NCBI RefSeq assembly: GCF_024345835.1
Contig: NZ_JAGQBW010000003.1
Span: 147,151-211,150 of the forward strand
Source of the DNA: Synechococcus sp. HJ21-Hayes
Lineage (GTDB): Bacteria; Cyanobacteriota; Cyanobacteriia; PCC-6307; Cyanobiaceae
Length of the DNA stretch: 64,000 bases
Direction: 5' to 3'
The notes beneath the pieces were generated by a model. That model saw nothing but the letters and a program-made list of their open reading frames with translations. It made no database searches and was not told the DNA's origin. Both the position numbers and the translations under genes were made by a program. Positions 16,236-24,014 of the stretch are shown in pieces (the stretch's first letter is position 1; each line of letters opens with the position of its first letter).

Positions 16236-17527
16236 GCGGGAACCGCCCGTAGGCAAAAGGCCTGCTCGGGGTTGAGCAGGGGCAGCACCTCCTGGCTGAG
16301 GCGAGCGCTGTCCCAGTACTGCATCCAGTCCAGCGGGGCCTGCAGGTTGTGGCGCCTGCCCCAGAGGCTGCTGTTGCCCAGCATCCCGGCCACGGAGCCG
16401 GCCGCCTCCAGTCCGAAGCGATAGCCGTTGGCCACCAGACGGCGGGCTCGTTCCACTTCAGCCTCCTGGGCTGGGTGCTGGCTCAATTCCTCCCACACGC
16501 GCCTCACTTCGGCCTGCACCCGCTCGATGACCTCGGCCTCGCACACCGCCTCCAGCAGGACAAGGCTGCCGGATTCCAACACGTTCAGGTCGAGGTCAAT
16601 GCTCTCCACCAACCGCAGCTGTTCCCGCAAGCGCTCCACCAGCCGGCTGCGCCGCCCCTCCGCCATCAGGGTGGTAAGTAGGTCGGCGCCCACCACGGCA
16701 TCCTGCTGGGCTGCAGCGGGCAACCTCCAGGCCATCAATAGGCGGGCCGCTTCCAGGCGAGGCAGCTCCAAGGTGTGGTCGCCTGGCTGCAGAACCAGGC
16801 CGGAGGGTGCAGTGGTTTCTGTGCTGGCCTGCAGGCGGCCGAGGGGAGAATCCTCCAGTTGCGCCAACAGATCAAGTCCCGCGAGGGGGCCTGCCAGCGC
16901 CAGACAACAGCGATCTGCCCTGTACTGGCGCTGGTGGAACCGGACCATGCTGTCCGGTGTGTGGTCCTCGAGGGCCTCGCGCCTCCCCAAGATCGGCAGC
17001 CCATAGGCATGGTCTGGGCAGGCACGCCGCAGCAGCTCCTGGAACGCCACTTCCTCAGGTTGGTCTTCGCTCTGGGCCAGCTCCTCGAGCACCACCTGGC
17101 GCTCCATGGCGAAATCGCCCCCATCCAGCCGCGGTTGCAGCACCAGATCCAGCAGCAACTCCAGGGCCTTGGCCGCTGCTGCAGGGGGAATCAGCACGTG
17201 GTAGTGCACGTCATCAAAGCCGGTGGCCGCGTTGCTGTTGCCACCGAGGGCCTCCACCTGCCGATCGAATTCACCGGCTGGCAGCTGATTGCTGCCCTTG
17301 AAAACCATGTGCTCGAGGAAGTGGGCCAGGCCGGATTCCGCCGGCCTCTCCCAGGCGCTGCCGGCGCGGCACCAGAAATCGATGCAGATCACCGGAGCCT
17401 GGGGCAGGTCGAGCTGCACCAGCTCCACCCCATTGCTCAACTGCTGGCGCAGCGGTTCCGGCAAAGGTGAGGCCGCAGGTGAGGGCGAGTGGGGCAAAGC
17501 CGTGACGGGCTGTGTCGTGATCTGCAT
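16232..17527 (-). CDS. Zinc peptidase, M16 family (active subunit)
   Basis: A 431-aa insulinase-like peptidase. The zinc motif is intact as GLAHFLEHMVFKG (HxxEH near residue 62), with the downstream Glu in the NAATGFDDVHYH/ERQVVLEE region. The C-terminal half carries EGRRSRLVERLREQLRLVESID, where the usual Tyr of the R/Y pair appears to be replaced (RLVESID). The activity profile is thus complementary to the next gene, which has the R/Y pair but no zinc site. Starting at MQITTQPV (17527) leaves a 42-nt divergent gap to pcyA. Its stop overlaps the start of the inactive partner by 4 nt. Confidence 0.92.
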   Translation of the reverse strand: MQITTQPVTALPHSPSPAASPLPEPLRQQLSNGVELVQLDLPQAPVICIDFWCRAGSAWERPAESGLAHFLEHMVFKGSNQLPAGEFDRQVEALGGNSNAATGFDDVHYHVLIPPAAAAKALELLLDLVLQPRLDGGDFAMERQVVLEELAQSEDQPEEVAFQELLRRACPDHAYGLPILGRREALEDHTPDSMVRFHQRQYRADRCCLALAGPLAGLDLLAQLEDSPLGRLQASTETTAPSGLVLQPGDHTLELPRLEAARLLMAWRLPAAAQQDAVVGADLLTTLMAEGRRSRLVERLREQLRLVESIDLDLNVLESGSLVLLEAVCEAEVIERVQAEVRRVWEELSQHPAQEAEVERARRLVANGYRFGLEAAGSVAGMLGNSSLWGRRHNLQAPLDWMQYWDSARLSQEVLPLLNPEQAFCLRAVPA

Positions 17528-17569
17528 TCTGCTGGCAGGATCACGGAGCTGGTGGCAGGGAGATTGCCG

Positions 17570-18301
17570 ATGACCACATCTGCCCTGGGCATTCATCCCC
17601 TGGTGGACGCTCTGGCCGACCGCATCCGCGGCTGCTGGGACACGCTGCCGGACTTGGCCCCGTTGGCGGTGGACCCTGAGCTGGAGGCCATCAGCGGCAG
17701 CCTCGACGGCGAGGCCCTGTTCATTCGCAATGAACTGCGTCGCAGCCGTGGCCTGCGCAAACTCCACCTGGAAACAGCGCGCCTGGGCGCCGGGCTGCAG
17801 ATCCTCCACTGCGTGTTTTTCCCGGACCCCCGCTACGACCTGCCCGTGTTCGGAGCCGACATCGTGGCCGGCCGCGGTGTGGTGTCTGCGGCGATTGTGG
17901 ATCTCTCCCCCGTCACGGCTCAATTGCCCGCCGCCGTGGCGGCCCCCCTGGCGGCTCTGCCCCAGCGGCGGTTCAGCCAGGAACGGGAGCTGCCTGAGTG
18001 GGGCACGATTTTCTCCCCTTACGTGCGCTTTGTGCGCCCCGCCGACGCCGAGGAAGAGCAGCAGTTCATCGCCGTGGTGGTGGAGTTTCTGGAGGTGTTG
18101 GCCCAGGCCAGCCGCACCGCTGAACCGCAGGCGATCGACCACCCCGATACGGTGAAGCGCTATCAGGGTCAGTTGAGCTATTGCCAGCAACAGAAACGCA
18201 ACGACAAGACGCGGCGGGTGCTCGAGAAGGCCTTCAATCCACAGTGGGCGGATCGCTACATCGAGGAGCTCCTGTTCGACGATCCGGTGCTGGCGGGGTG
18301 A
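17570..18301 (+). CDS. pcyA: Phycocyanobilin:ferredoxin oxidoreductase
   Basis: A 243-aa bilin reductase that converts biliverdin IXalpha to phycocyanobilin in two ferredoxin-dependent two-electron steps, supplying chromophore for phycobiliproteins such as ApcF. Key residues are in place: the Glu of KLHLETARLG, the His of LQILHCVFFPDP and the Asp of LPVFGADIVAG. WGTIFSPYVRFVRP and the C-terminal YCQQQKRNDKTRRVLEKAF helix are also typical. The length matches PcyA. Its TGA overlaps the next ATG by 1 nt, coupling it to a DevBCA-type exporter, an arrangement with no obvious biochemical link. Confidence 0.95.
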   Translation: MTTSALGIHPLVDALADRIRGCWDTLPDLAPLAVDPELEAISGSLDGEALFIRNELRRSRGLRKLHLETARLGAGLQILHCVFFPDPRYDLPVFGADIVAGRGVVSAAIVDLSPVTAQLPAAVAAPLAALPQRRFSQERELPEWGTIFSPYVRFVRPADAEEEQQFIAVVVEFLEVLAQASRTAEPQAIDHPDTVKRYQGQLSYCQQQKRNDKTRRVLEKAFNPQWADRYIEELLFDDPVLAG

Positions 18302-19209
18302 TGGCCAAGAGGTTGACGCGACGCCCCTGGCTGTTCGCCGGTGGGGTTCTGGTGCTGTTGTTGGCCCTAGGCGCCTTGCTGCGCAGCAAGCCGGCCGCCA
18401 AGCCTCGGCCTGCACCATCGCCGGCTCAGCTGCGGCCGGAAGGCGTCTCTGCCCTCGGCCGACTTGAACCCGCTGGTGATGTGCGCAGGCTGGCCGCTCC
18501 GATCACAGGCATGGGCGGCAGTCCTCGCATCACGGAGCTGTTCGTGCAGGAAGGGGATCGGGTGCAGCAGGGGCAGGTGCTCGCCAACTTCGATAACCGG
18601 CCGGGCCTGGTAGCCGATCAGCACCTGTTGCAAACCCGCATCGCCAATCTCAGTCAGCAACTCACCCTGTTGGAGCGCGATACCCGCCGCTACCGGGGCC
18701 TCGCCAAGGGTGGCGCCACCCCCACCGGCGACCTCGACAACCGTGAGATCAAGCTGATCGCCCTGCGGGGTGATCTCTCCCAGGCCCGGGCCCAGCTCAC
18801 CAAGGTGCAGGCTGATCTGCAGCTCAGCCAATTGCGAGCGCCCATGGCCGGCACGGTGTTGCGCATCACCAGCCGCCCCGGAGAGCGTCCTGAGGCCTTG
18901 GGGATCCTCGAGCTGGGTGCCACCGACCGCATGGAGGCCGTGGCGGAGGTGTACGAGAGCGATATCGATCGCGTGCGGGTAGGCCAGAGCGTGCGCCTCA
19001 CCAGTGAGAACGGTGGTTTCGACGGCTCCTTGCAGGCCAGGGTTCTGCGCATCAGTCCCCAGGTGCGTCAGCGTCAGGTTCTGTCCACCGATCCCACCGG
19101 CGATGCCGATGCCCGGGTGGTGGAGGTGAGGTTGGAGCTGGATCCCAGTGCCGTGGCCAAGGTGCGTGATCTGGCGGGTTTGAAAGTGATTGCCCGCTTC
19201 ACCCCATGA
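18301..19209 (+). CDS. devB: DevB-type periplasmic adaptor (HlyD/membrane fusion protein)
   Basis: A 302-aa membrane fusion protein: one N-terminal membrane anchor (WLFAGGVLVLLLALGALL, residues ~10-27), a lipoyl-like half-motif (GSPRITELFVQEGDRVQQGQVLANFDN), a coiled-coil hairpin (~100-175: HLLQTRIANLSQQLTLLE, RGDLSQARAQLTKVQADL), and the second lipoyl half LRAPMAGTVLRITSRPGE. DevB links an ABC exporter to a TolC-type outer-membrane channel. In heterocyst formers DevBCA exports glycolipids; in unicellular strains homologues are general lipid or compound exporters. It starts on the last base of the pcyA stop codon. Confidence 0.88.
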   Translation: MAKRLTRRPWLFAGGVLVLLLALGALLRSKPAAKPRPAPSPAQLRPEGVSALGRLEPAGDVRRLAAPITGMGGSPRITELFVQEGDRVQQGQVLANFDNRPGLVADQHLLQTRIANLSQQLTLLERDTRRYRGLAKGGATPTGDLDNREIKLIALRGDLSQARAQLTKVQADLQLSQLRAPMAGTVLRITSRPGERPEALGILELGATDRMEAVAEVYESDIDRVRVGQSVRLTSENGGFDGSLQARVLRISPQVRQRQVLSTDPTGDADARVVEVRLELDPSAVAKVRDLAGLKVIARFTP

Positions 19210-19237
19210 GCTCTCCAGCGTGAATCCTCTGGCCTCT

Positions 19238-20407
19238 ATGAGTGCCCTGTGGAGGGCACGAGGAATTCCCCTGTCGTGGTTGCTGCTGACTCGTCAGCCG
19301 GTGCGCCTGCTGGTGGCACTGGCGGGCATCAGCTTCGCTGGAATCCTGATGTTCATGCAGCTGGGATTCCGCGATGGCCTGTTCGACGCCAGCGTGACGG
19401 TTCACAAGCTCTTCGATGCCGATCTGGTGCTGATGAGCCCCCGCACCATGAGCTCGATCAGTATGGCCGGCTTCCCCCGCCGCCGCCTAGTGCAGGCCAT
19501 GGCCGACGCGGATGTGGAGGGGATCACCCCCGTTCACTGGAATTTTCTGCTCTGGCGCAATCCCGAAACCCGCGCCACCCGCTCGATCCTTGCCCTGGGC
19601 TTTGAGCCGGTGGATCCCCTGTTCACCGATCCGGCCCTGGCCCAGAAGGTTCAGGTGCTCAGCCAGCGGGGCCGGGTGCTGTTCGATGAGCGCTCGCGTC
19701 CCGAATTCGGACCGGTGGCCGATTGGTACCGCCAGGGCCGCACGGTGGAGAGTGAGGTGGGGGGCAAGCGGGTTCGGGTGGCTGGCCTGGTGAGCCTGGG
19801 CCCCTCCTTCGGCGCCGACGGCAATTTGATCACCAGCAGTGAGACCTTCCTCTCGCTGTTGCCCAACACCCCACCGGGCAGCATCGAACTGGGTTTGATC
19901 CGCCTTCGACCTGGTGCAGACCCTGCCGCCGCGGCCTCCCGGCTGCAGGCCACCCTCCCCCAAGACGTGAAGGTGTACACGAAAGCTGGTTTTGTGGAGT
20001 TCGAGAAGAACTACTGGCGCACCAGTACCTCCATCGGCTTCATCTTCACCCTCGGGGCTGGGATGGGCTTTGTGGTGGGCTGCGTGATCGTGTATCAGAT
20101 CCTCTATTCGGATGTGAGTGATCACTTGCCGGAATACGCCACCTTGATGGCCATGGGCTACAAGCTCACCAGCTTGCTGGGGGTGGTGGCGCGGGAGGGC
20201 CTGCTGCTGGCCGTGCTCGGCTATCTGCCCGCCTATGCCACGGGCCAGGGGCTTTACCTGATGATCCGCAACGCCACCCAGCTGCCGGTGGCCATGGACA
20301 CGCCCCGGGCGCTCACGGTGTTCACCATGATTCTGGTGATGTGCATGGGCTCCGCCACCCTTGCCATGCGCCGCTTGGCGGACGCTGATCCCGCCGAGAT
20401 CTTCTGA
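19238..20407 (+). CDS. devC: DevC-type ABC exporter permease (MacB/FtsX-like)
   Basis: A 389-aa permease with an N-terminal helix (VRLLVALAGISFAGILMFMQLGF, ~20-42), a large periplasmic domain (~45-270; SPRTMSSISMAGFPRRRLVQAM, GLVSLGPSFGADGNLITS) and three C-terminal helices in the FtsX-like region (GFIFTLGAGMGFVVGCVIVYQILYSD, LPEYATLMAMGYK). This matches DevC topology and length. Starts at GTG 19220 or TTG 19190 are possible; ATG 19238 gives the conserved MSALWRARGIPLSW N-terminus. Its stop overlaps the devA ATG by 1 nt, so devBCA forms one translation-coupled unit. Confidence 0.88.
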   Translation: MSALWRARGIPLSWLLLTRQPVRLLVALAGISFAGILMFMQLGFRDGLFDASVTVHKLFDADLVLMSPRTMSSISMAGFPRRRLVQAMADADVEGITPVHWNFLLWRNPETRATRSILALGFEPVDPLFTDPALAQKVQVLSQRGRVLFDERSRPEFGPVADWYRQGRTVESEVGGKRVRVAGLVSLGPSFGADGNLITSSETFLSLLPNTPPGSIELGLIRLRPGADPAAAASRLQATLPQDVKVYTKAGFVEFEKNYWRTSTSIGFIFTLGAGMGFVVGCVIVYQILYSDVSDHLPEYATLMAMGYKLTSLLGVVAREGLLLAVLGYLPAYATGQGLYLMIRNATQLPVAMDTPRALTVFTMILVMCMGSATLAMRRLADADPAEIF

Positions 20408-21081
20408 TGGCGATCCAGGTACGCGATCTCAACCACTGGTACGGCAGTGGTTCCACGCGTCGTCAGGTGTTGCAGGGGGTGGATCTCGCGGTAGCAGCCG
20501 GTGAAGTGGTGTTGCTCACAGGGCCCTCGGGCTGCGGCAAAACCACTCTGCTCACTCTTGTGGGCGCCCTGCGCCAGGTGCAGGAGGGTCAGGTGCGGGT
20601 TCTGGGCCAGGAACTGGCCCACTCCAGCCGTGATCGACGCCAGCAGCTGCGTCGTTCCATCGGCATGATTTTTCAGGGGCACAACCTGCTGCGCTGCCTC
20701 ACCGCCGAGCAGAACGTGCAGATGGGCGCCGATCTGCTGCCTGGGCTTGGCTATCGCGCCCGCCGCGATCAGGCGCGCGAGTGGCTCCGCTCGGTGGGTC
20801 TGGGCGATGAGCTGAACAAACTTCCCCATGATCTCTCCGGCGGCCAGAAACAGCGCGTGGCCATTGCTCGAGCCCTGGCCGCTCAACCGCGGTTGTTACT
20901 TGCCGATGAACCCACAGCCGCCCTGGATTCCCGCACGGGTCGTGAAGTGGTGGAACTGCTGCAACGCCTGGCCCAAAACCAGGGCTGTGCCGTGCTGATG
21001 GTGACCCACGATCCGCGCATCCTGGATATCGCCGATCGGCTCCTGCGCATGGAAGATGGCCGCATCGTGGAGGCCAACTGA
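20407..21081 (+). CDS. devA: DevA-type ABC exporter ATPase
   Basis: A 224-aa ABC ATPase. Walker A is GPSGCGKTT (near residue 40), Q-loop [17 protein letters not shown], signature [15 protein letters not shown] and Walker [13 protein letters not shown]. The LolD/MacB-like length and the signature match DevA, the motor of the DevBCA exporter whose other subunits lie immediately upstream. No TolC gene is in the window, so the outer-membrane partner is encoded elsewhere. A good terminator follows ~280 nt downstream, after a small ORF. Confidence 0.92.
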   Translation: MAIQVRDLNHWYGSGSTRRQVLQGVDLAVAAGEVVLLTGPSGCGKTTLLTLVGALRQVQEGQVRVLGQELAHSSRDRRQQLRRSIGMIFQGHNLLRCLTAEQNVQMGADLLPGLGYRARRDQAREWLRSVGLGDELNKLPHDLSGGQKQRVAIARALAAQPRLLLADEPTAALDSRTGREVVELLQRLAQNQGCAVLMVTHDPRILDIADRLLRMEDGRIVEAN

Positions 21082-21173
21082 CGCCCCTGGCGCTCTCACA
21101 GGCCTGACTCACACCCCCCTAGCTGCACGCCATTCAGTAGGGTGGTGGTTCTCCCAGATCTTTCGCCGCCGCT

Positions 21174-21329
21174 ATGGCCAAGCGCCGCAACCTCAAGAAG
21201 GAAAAGCAAGAGCGCAATCGCGCCTACGCCCGCAAGTTCAAGAAGCGCAAGCTGCGCAATGACGGCCGTGGCGAAGGCGCTGGCAACGGCGTCACCGGTA
21301 CCGCCAACAATGGTGGTGCCGCCGACTGA
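21174..21329 (+). CDS. 51-aa highly basic small protein
   Basis: A short gene reading MAKRRNLKKEKQERNRAYA and continuing through a Lys/Arg-rich stretch (residues ~1-35) to an uncharged Gly/Asn/Thr-rich tail (GNGVTGTANNGGAAD). Evidence for coding: an ATG in a good position 92 nt after devA, a composition typical of nucleic-acid- or ribosome-binding small proteins, and a strong terminator directly downstream at 21360. I recall similar 45-55-aa MAKRRNLKKEK proteins in marine Synechococcus. It may be co-transcribed with devBCA or have its own promoter. The function is unknown; an RNA- or ribosome-binding role is a guess from charge. Confidence 0.7.
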   Translation: MAKRRNLKKEKQERNRAYARKFKKRKLRNDGRGEGAGNGVTGTANNGGAAD

Positions 21330-21359
21330 TCGGCTGCCCCGCGTGTTGGTTCAGTCTTG

Positions 21360-21383
21360 GGGATCCTGCGGGGTCCCTTTTTT
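21360..21383 (+). terminator. Rho-independent terminator
   Basis: GGGATCC (21360-21366), loop TGCG, GGGTCCC (21371-21377) with one G-U pair, followed by six T residues (21378-21383). It closes the devBCA/small basic protein transcript just before the glycosyltransferase gene. Confidence 0.8.
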
Positions 21384-21425
21384 GTGACCTCCCTGGCCTC
21401 TCCCTCCTCCCCCGTCGACCTGGTC

Positions 21426-22358
21426 ATGTTTCTCAGCGTCGTCATTCCTACCTACAACCGCAGGCCGATCCTCGAGAAGTGCCTGAAGGCCCTCGAACAG
21501 CAGCGGCTGGAGGCCTGCATCAGTGGCTACGAGGTGGTGGTGGTGGACGACGGTTCCACCGATGACACCGTGGCCTGGTTGCAGCGGGAGGCGCCTCGTT
21601 ATCCCCATGTGCGGTTGATCCAGCAGGACCACGGCGGACCAGCGGCGGGTCGCAATCGCGGTGTGGAGCATGCCGATGGTGACGTGATCGTGTTCATCGA
21701 CAGCGATCTGGTGGTGACGGAGACGTTTTTGCTCAGCCATGCCCGCGCCCTCCAGCGACAGTGGCAGCAGACTGGCAACCGCCTCAGCTTCACCTATGGC
21801 GCGGTGATCAATACCGCCAATTTTGAGAACCCCACCAGCGAGCCCCACAAGCTCCGGGATCTCTCCTGGGCCTATTTCGCCACCGGCAATGTGGCGATCG
21901 ACCGACAGGTGCTAGAGACGAGCGGACTCTTCGACACCCACTTCCGCCTTTACGGCTGGGAAGATCTGGAGCTCGGTGAGCGCCTGCGGCGCATGGGTGT
22001 GGTGCTAGTGCGCTGCCCTGAGGCGGTTGGCTACCACTGGCACCCTGCCCTGAGCCTCGAGCAGGTGCCACGCCTGATCCAGGTGGAGGGTGAGCGAGCC
22101 AAGATGGGCCTTGTGTTCTACCGGAAGCACCCCACCCGCAGGGTCCGTTTCATCATTCAGTTCACGGTGCTGCATCGGCTGCTCTGGGAACTGCTCACCC
22201 TTGGTGGCCTGGTGAATGAGCGCAGTCTGCGGCCGCTGTTGGCCTGGCTGATCCGCCACGGCAAGCCCGGACTGGCGATGGAGTTGCTCCGCCTACCGCT
22301 CAACCGCATCGGTGTGCGGGCGTTGTTCGCCGAAGCCCGGGCGGAGGGTCTGGCCTGA
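21426..22358 (+). CDS. Family 2 glycosyltransferase
   Basis: A 310-aa GT-A fold enzyme. The N-terminal FLSVVIPTYNRRPILEKCL, the nucleotide-binding VVVVDDGSTDDT (Asp-Asp), the metal-binding DSD of VIVFIDSDLVV (near residue 98) and the acceptor/catalytic ED of LYGWEDLELGERLR (near 185) are all present. It is probably a polysaccharide or lipid-linked sugar transferase acting at the cytosolic face of the membrane. There is no membrane helix. ATG 21426 starts at the fold boundary; the 23 upstream codons overlap the terminator and are not credible. The donor and acceptor are not inferable. Confidence 0.88.
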   Translation: MFLSVVIPTYNRRPILEKCLKALEQQRLEACISGYEVVVVDDGSTDDTVAWLQREAPRYPHVRLIQQDHGGPAAGRNRGVEHADGDVIVFIDSDLVVTETFLLSHARALQRQWQQTGNRLSFTYGAVINTANFENPTSEPHKLRDLSWAYFATGNVAIDRQVLETSGLFDTHFRLYGWEDLELGERLRRMGVVLVRCPEAVGYHWHPALSLEQVPRLIQVEGERAKMGLVFYRKHPTRRVRFIIQFTVLHRLLWELLTLGGLVNERSLRPLLAWLIRHGKPGLAMELLRLPLNRIGVRALFAEARAEGLA

Positions 22359-22515
22359 GTGACTCCAGGCCATTTGGTAAGGTGATGGAGTCCACATTCA
22401 CTCCGCACACCTGCGTGTTTCGGGTGATCTGAGCGACACCAGCCTCGGCGAATTCTCTGCCTTGGCTTGCTCCAGATCCCTGGCAGGTGGAGGCGAACCC
22501 GAAACCCCTCAAACA

Positions 22516-23238
22516 ATGGCTGTTGTTACCCTCGCCGAAATGATGGAGGCGGGTGCCCACCTCGGGCACCAAAACCGCCGCTGGAACCCCCAGATGTCGC
22601 GCTACATCTACTGCGCGCGCAACGGTGTTCATATCATTGATCTCGTGCAGACCGCCGTCTGCATGAACAACGCCTACAAGTGGACGCGCAGCGCCGCTCG
22701 TAGTGGTAAGCGCTTCCTGTTCGTTGGCACCAAGAAGCAGGCCTCCGAGGTGATTGCCCAGGAAGCCACCCGTTGCGGTGCCTCCTACGTGAACCAGCGC
22801 TGGCTGGGCGGCATGCTCACCAACTGGACCACGATGCGTGCTCGTATCGACCGCCTCAAGGACCTGGAACGCATGGAGAGCTCCGGTGCCATCGCCATGC
22901 GTCCCAAGAAGGAGGCCGCAGTGCTGCGCCGTGAACTAGAGCGCCTGCAGAAGTATCTGGGCGGTCTGAAGAACATGCGACGCCTGCCCGACGTGGTGGT
23001 GCTGGTGGACCAGCGCCGCGAAACCAACGCTGTGCTCGAGGCTCGCAAGCTCGATATCCCCCTGGTGTCGATGCTGGACACCAATTGCGATCCCGACCTT
23101 TGCGACGTGCCCATCCCCTGCAACGACGACGCTGTGCGTTCCGTGCAGTTGGTGCTTGGTCGTCTGGCCGATGCGATCAACGAAGGTCGCCATGGCGCCA
23201 ATGACCAGCGCGGTGGTTACGACGAGGAAGAGGGCTGA
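22516..23238 (+). CDS. rpsB: 30S ribosomal protein S2
   Basis: A 240-aa ribosomal protein with the S2 signature [22 protein letters not shown] at the N-terminus and [36 protein letters not shown] plus [11 protein letters not shown] near the C-terminus. An acidic tail (GGYDEEEG) ends it. It is followed by tsf, the widely conserved rpsB-tsf pair. A TGGTAAGGT element at about 22376 could be its -10, leaving a leader of about 125 nt. Confidence 0.98.
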   Translation: MAVVTLAEMMEAGAHLGHQNRRWNPQMSRYIYCARNGVHIIDLVQTAVCMNNAYKWTRSAARSGKRFLFVGTKKQASEVIAQEATRCGASYVNQRWLGGMLTNWTTMRARIDRLKDLERMESSGAIAMRPKKEAAVLRRELERLQKYLGGLKNMRRLPDVVVLVDQRRETNAVLEARKLDIPLVSMLDTNCDPDLCDVPIPCNDDAVRSVQLVLGRLADAINEGRHGANDQRGGYDEEEG

Positions 23239-23241
23239 TCT

Positions 23242-23308
23242 GCGGCGTGATGCCGCACCTCTCCTGGGCCCCTTGGAGCTTTCCTACGGGGGAGCTCCAG
23301 GATTTTTG
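23242..23308 (+). promoter_or_regulatory. Hairpins in the rpsB-tsf spacer, possible attenuating terminator
   Basis: Two stem-loops lie in the 110-nt spacer: GCGGC/GCCGC (23242-23246 with 23252-23256) and TGGAGCT/AGCTCCA (23274-23280 with 23293-23299). The second is followed by GGATTTTTG. The five-T run after the second stem suggests partial termination that would set the S2 to EF-Ts ratio. This is inferred from sequence only. Confidence 0.45.
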
Positions 23309-23348
23309 ATTCCGTTTGAACCCGCCCCAACCGATTCCCACCCCACCC

Positions 23349-24005
23349 ATGGCTGAGATTTCCGCCAAGCTCGTTAAGGAACTGCGCGACAAGACTGGCG
23401 CAGGCATGATGGATTGCAAGAAGGCCCTTGCTGAGTGCGCCGGTGACGCCGATAAGGCCGTCGAATGGCTGCGCCAGAAGGGCATTGCCACAGCCGAGAA
23501 GAAGTCTGGCCGCACGGCCGCTGAAGGTGCTATCGGTAGCTACATCCACACCGGCGCCCGCGTGGGGGTGTTGGTGGAAGTGAACTGCGAAACCGACTTC
23601 GTCGCCCGTGGCGAGGTGTTCCAGGAGTTACTGCGCAATGTGGCCATGCAGATCGCGGCCTGCCCTGGCGTCGAGTTTGTGAACGTCGCGGATATCCCCG
23701 CCGATGTGTCCGAGCGTGAGACGTCCATCGAGATGGGTCGTGACGACCTGGCTGGCAAGCCCGACCAGATGAAGGTGAAGATCGTTGAGGGCCGCATTGG
23801 CAAGCGCCTCAAGGAACTGGCTCTGATGGATCAGGCTTTCATCAAGGACACCTCGATCACCGTTGCTGAAATGGTGAAGCAGGTGGCCGGCAAGGTGGGC
23901 GAAAACATTCAGGTGCGTCGCTTCGTGCGTTTCAACCTGGGTGAAGGCATTGAAGTGGAGAAGATGGACTTCGCCGCTGAAGTGGCTGCTATGCAGGCGG
24001 CCTGA
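23349..24005 (+). CDS. tsf: Translation elongation factor Ts
   Basis: A 218-aa nucleotide-exchange factor for EF-Tu. The UBA-like N-terminal domain ([22 protein letters not shown]), the TDFVAR motif in [14 protein letters not shown] (Asp and Phe contact EF-Tu), and the C-terminal core with [18 protein letters not shown] are present. The short form (one core subdomain reduced) is the usual cyanobacterial length. ATG 23349 is favoured by the conserved MAEISAKLV start. The next gene starts 9 nt after the stop. Confidence 0.97.
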   Translation: MAEISAKLVKELRDKTGAGMMDCKKALAECAGDADKAVEWLRQKGIATAEKKSGRTAAEGAIGSYIHTGARVGVLVEVNCETDFVARGEVFQELLRNVAMQIAACPGVEFVNVADIPADVSERETSIEMGRDDLAGKPDQMKVKIVEGRIGKRLKELALMDQAFIKDTSITVAEMVKQVAGKVGENIQVRRFVRFNLGEGIEVEKMDFAAEVAAMQAA

Positions 24006-24014
24006 GTTCTGGCC

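Noticed and set aside
16232..18418. 728-aa minus-strand frame extending the M16 peptidase over pcyA
   Set aside because: The part beyond 17527 is antisense to pcyA, which has intact catalytic residues. The conserved M16 N-terminus begins at 17527.
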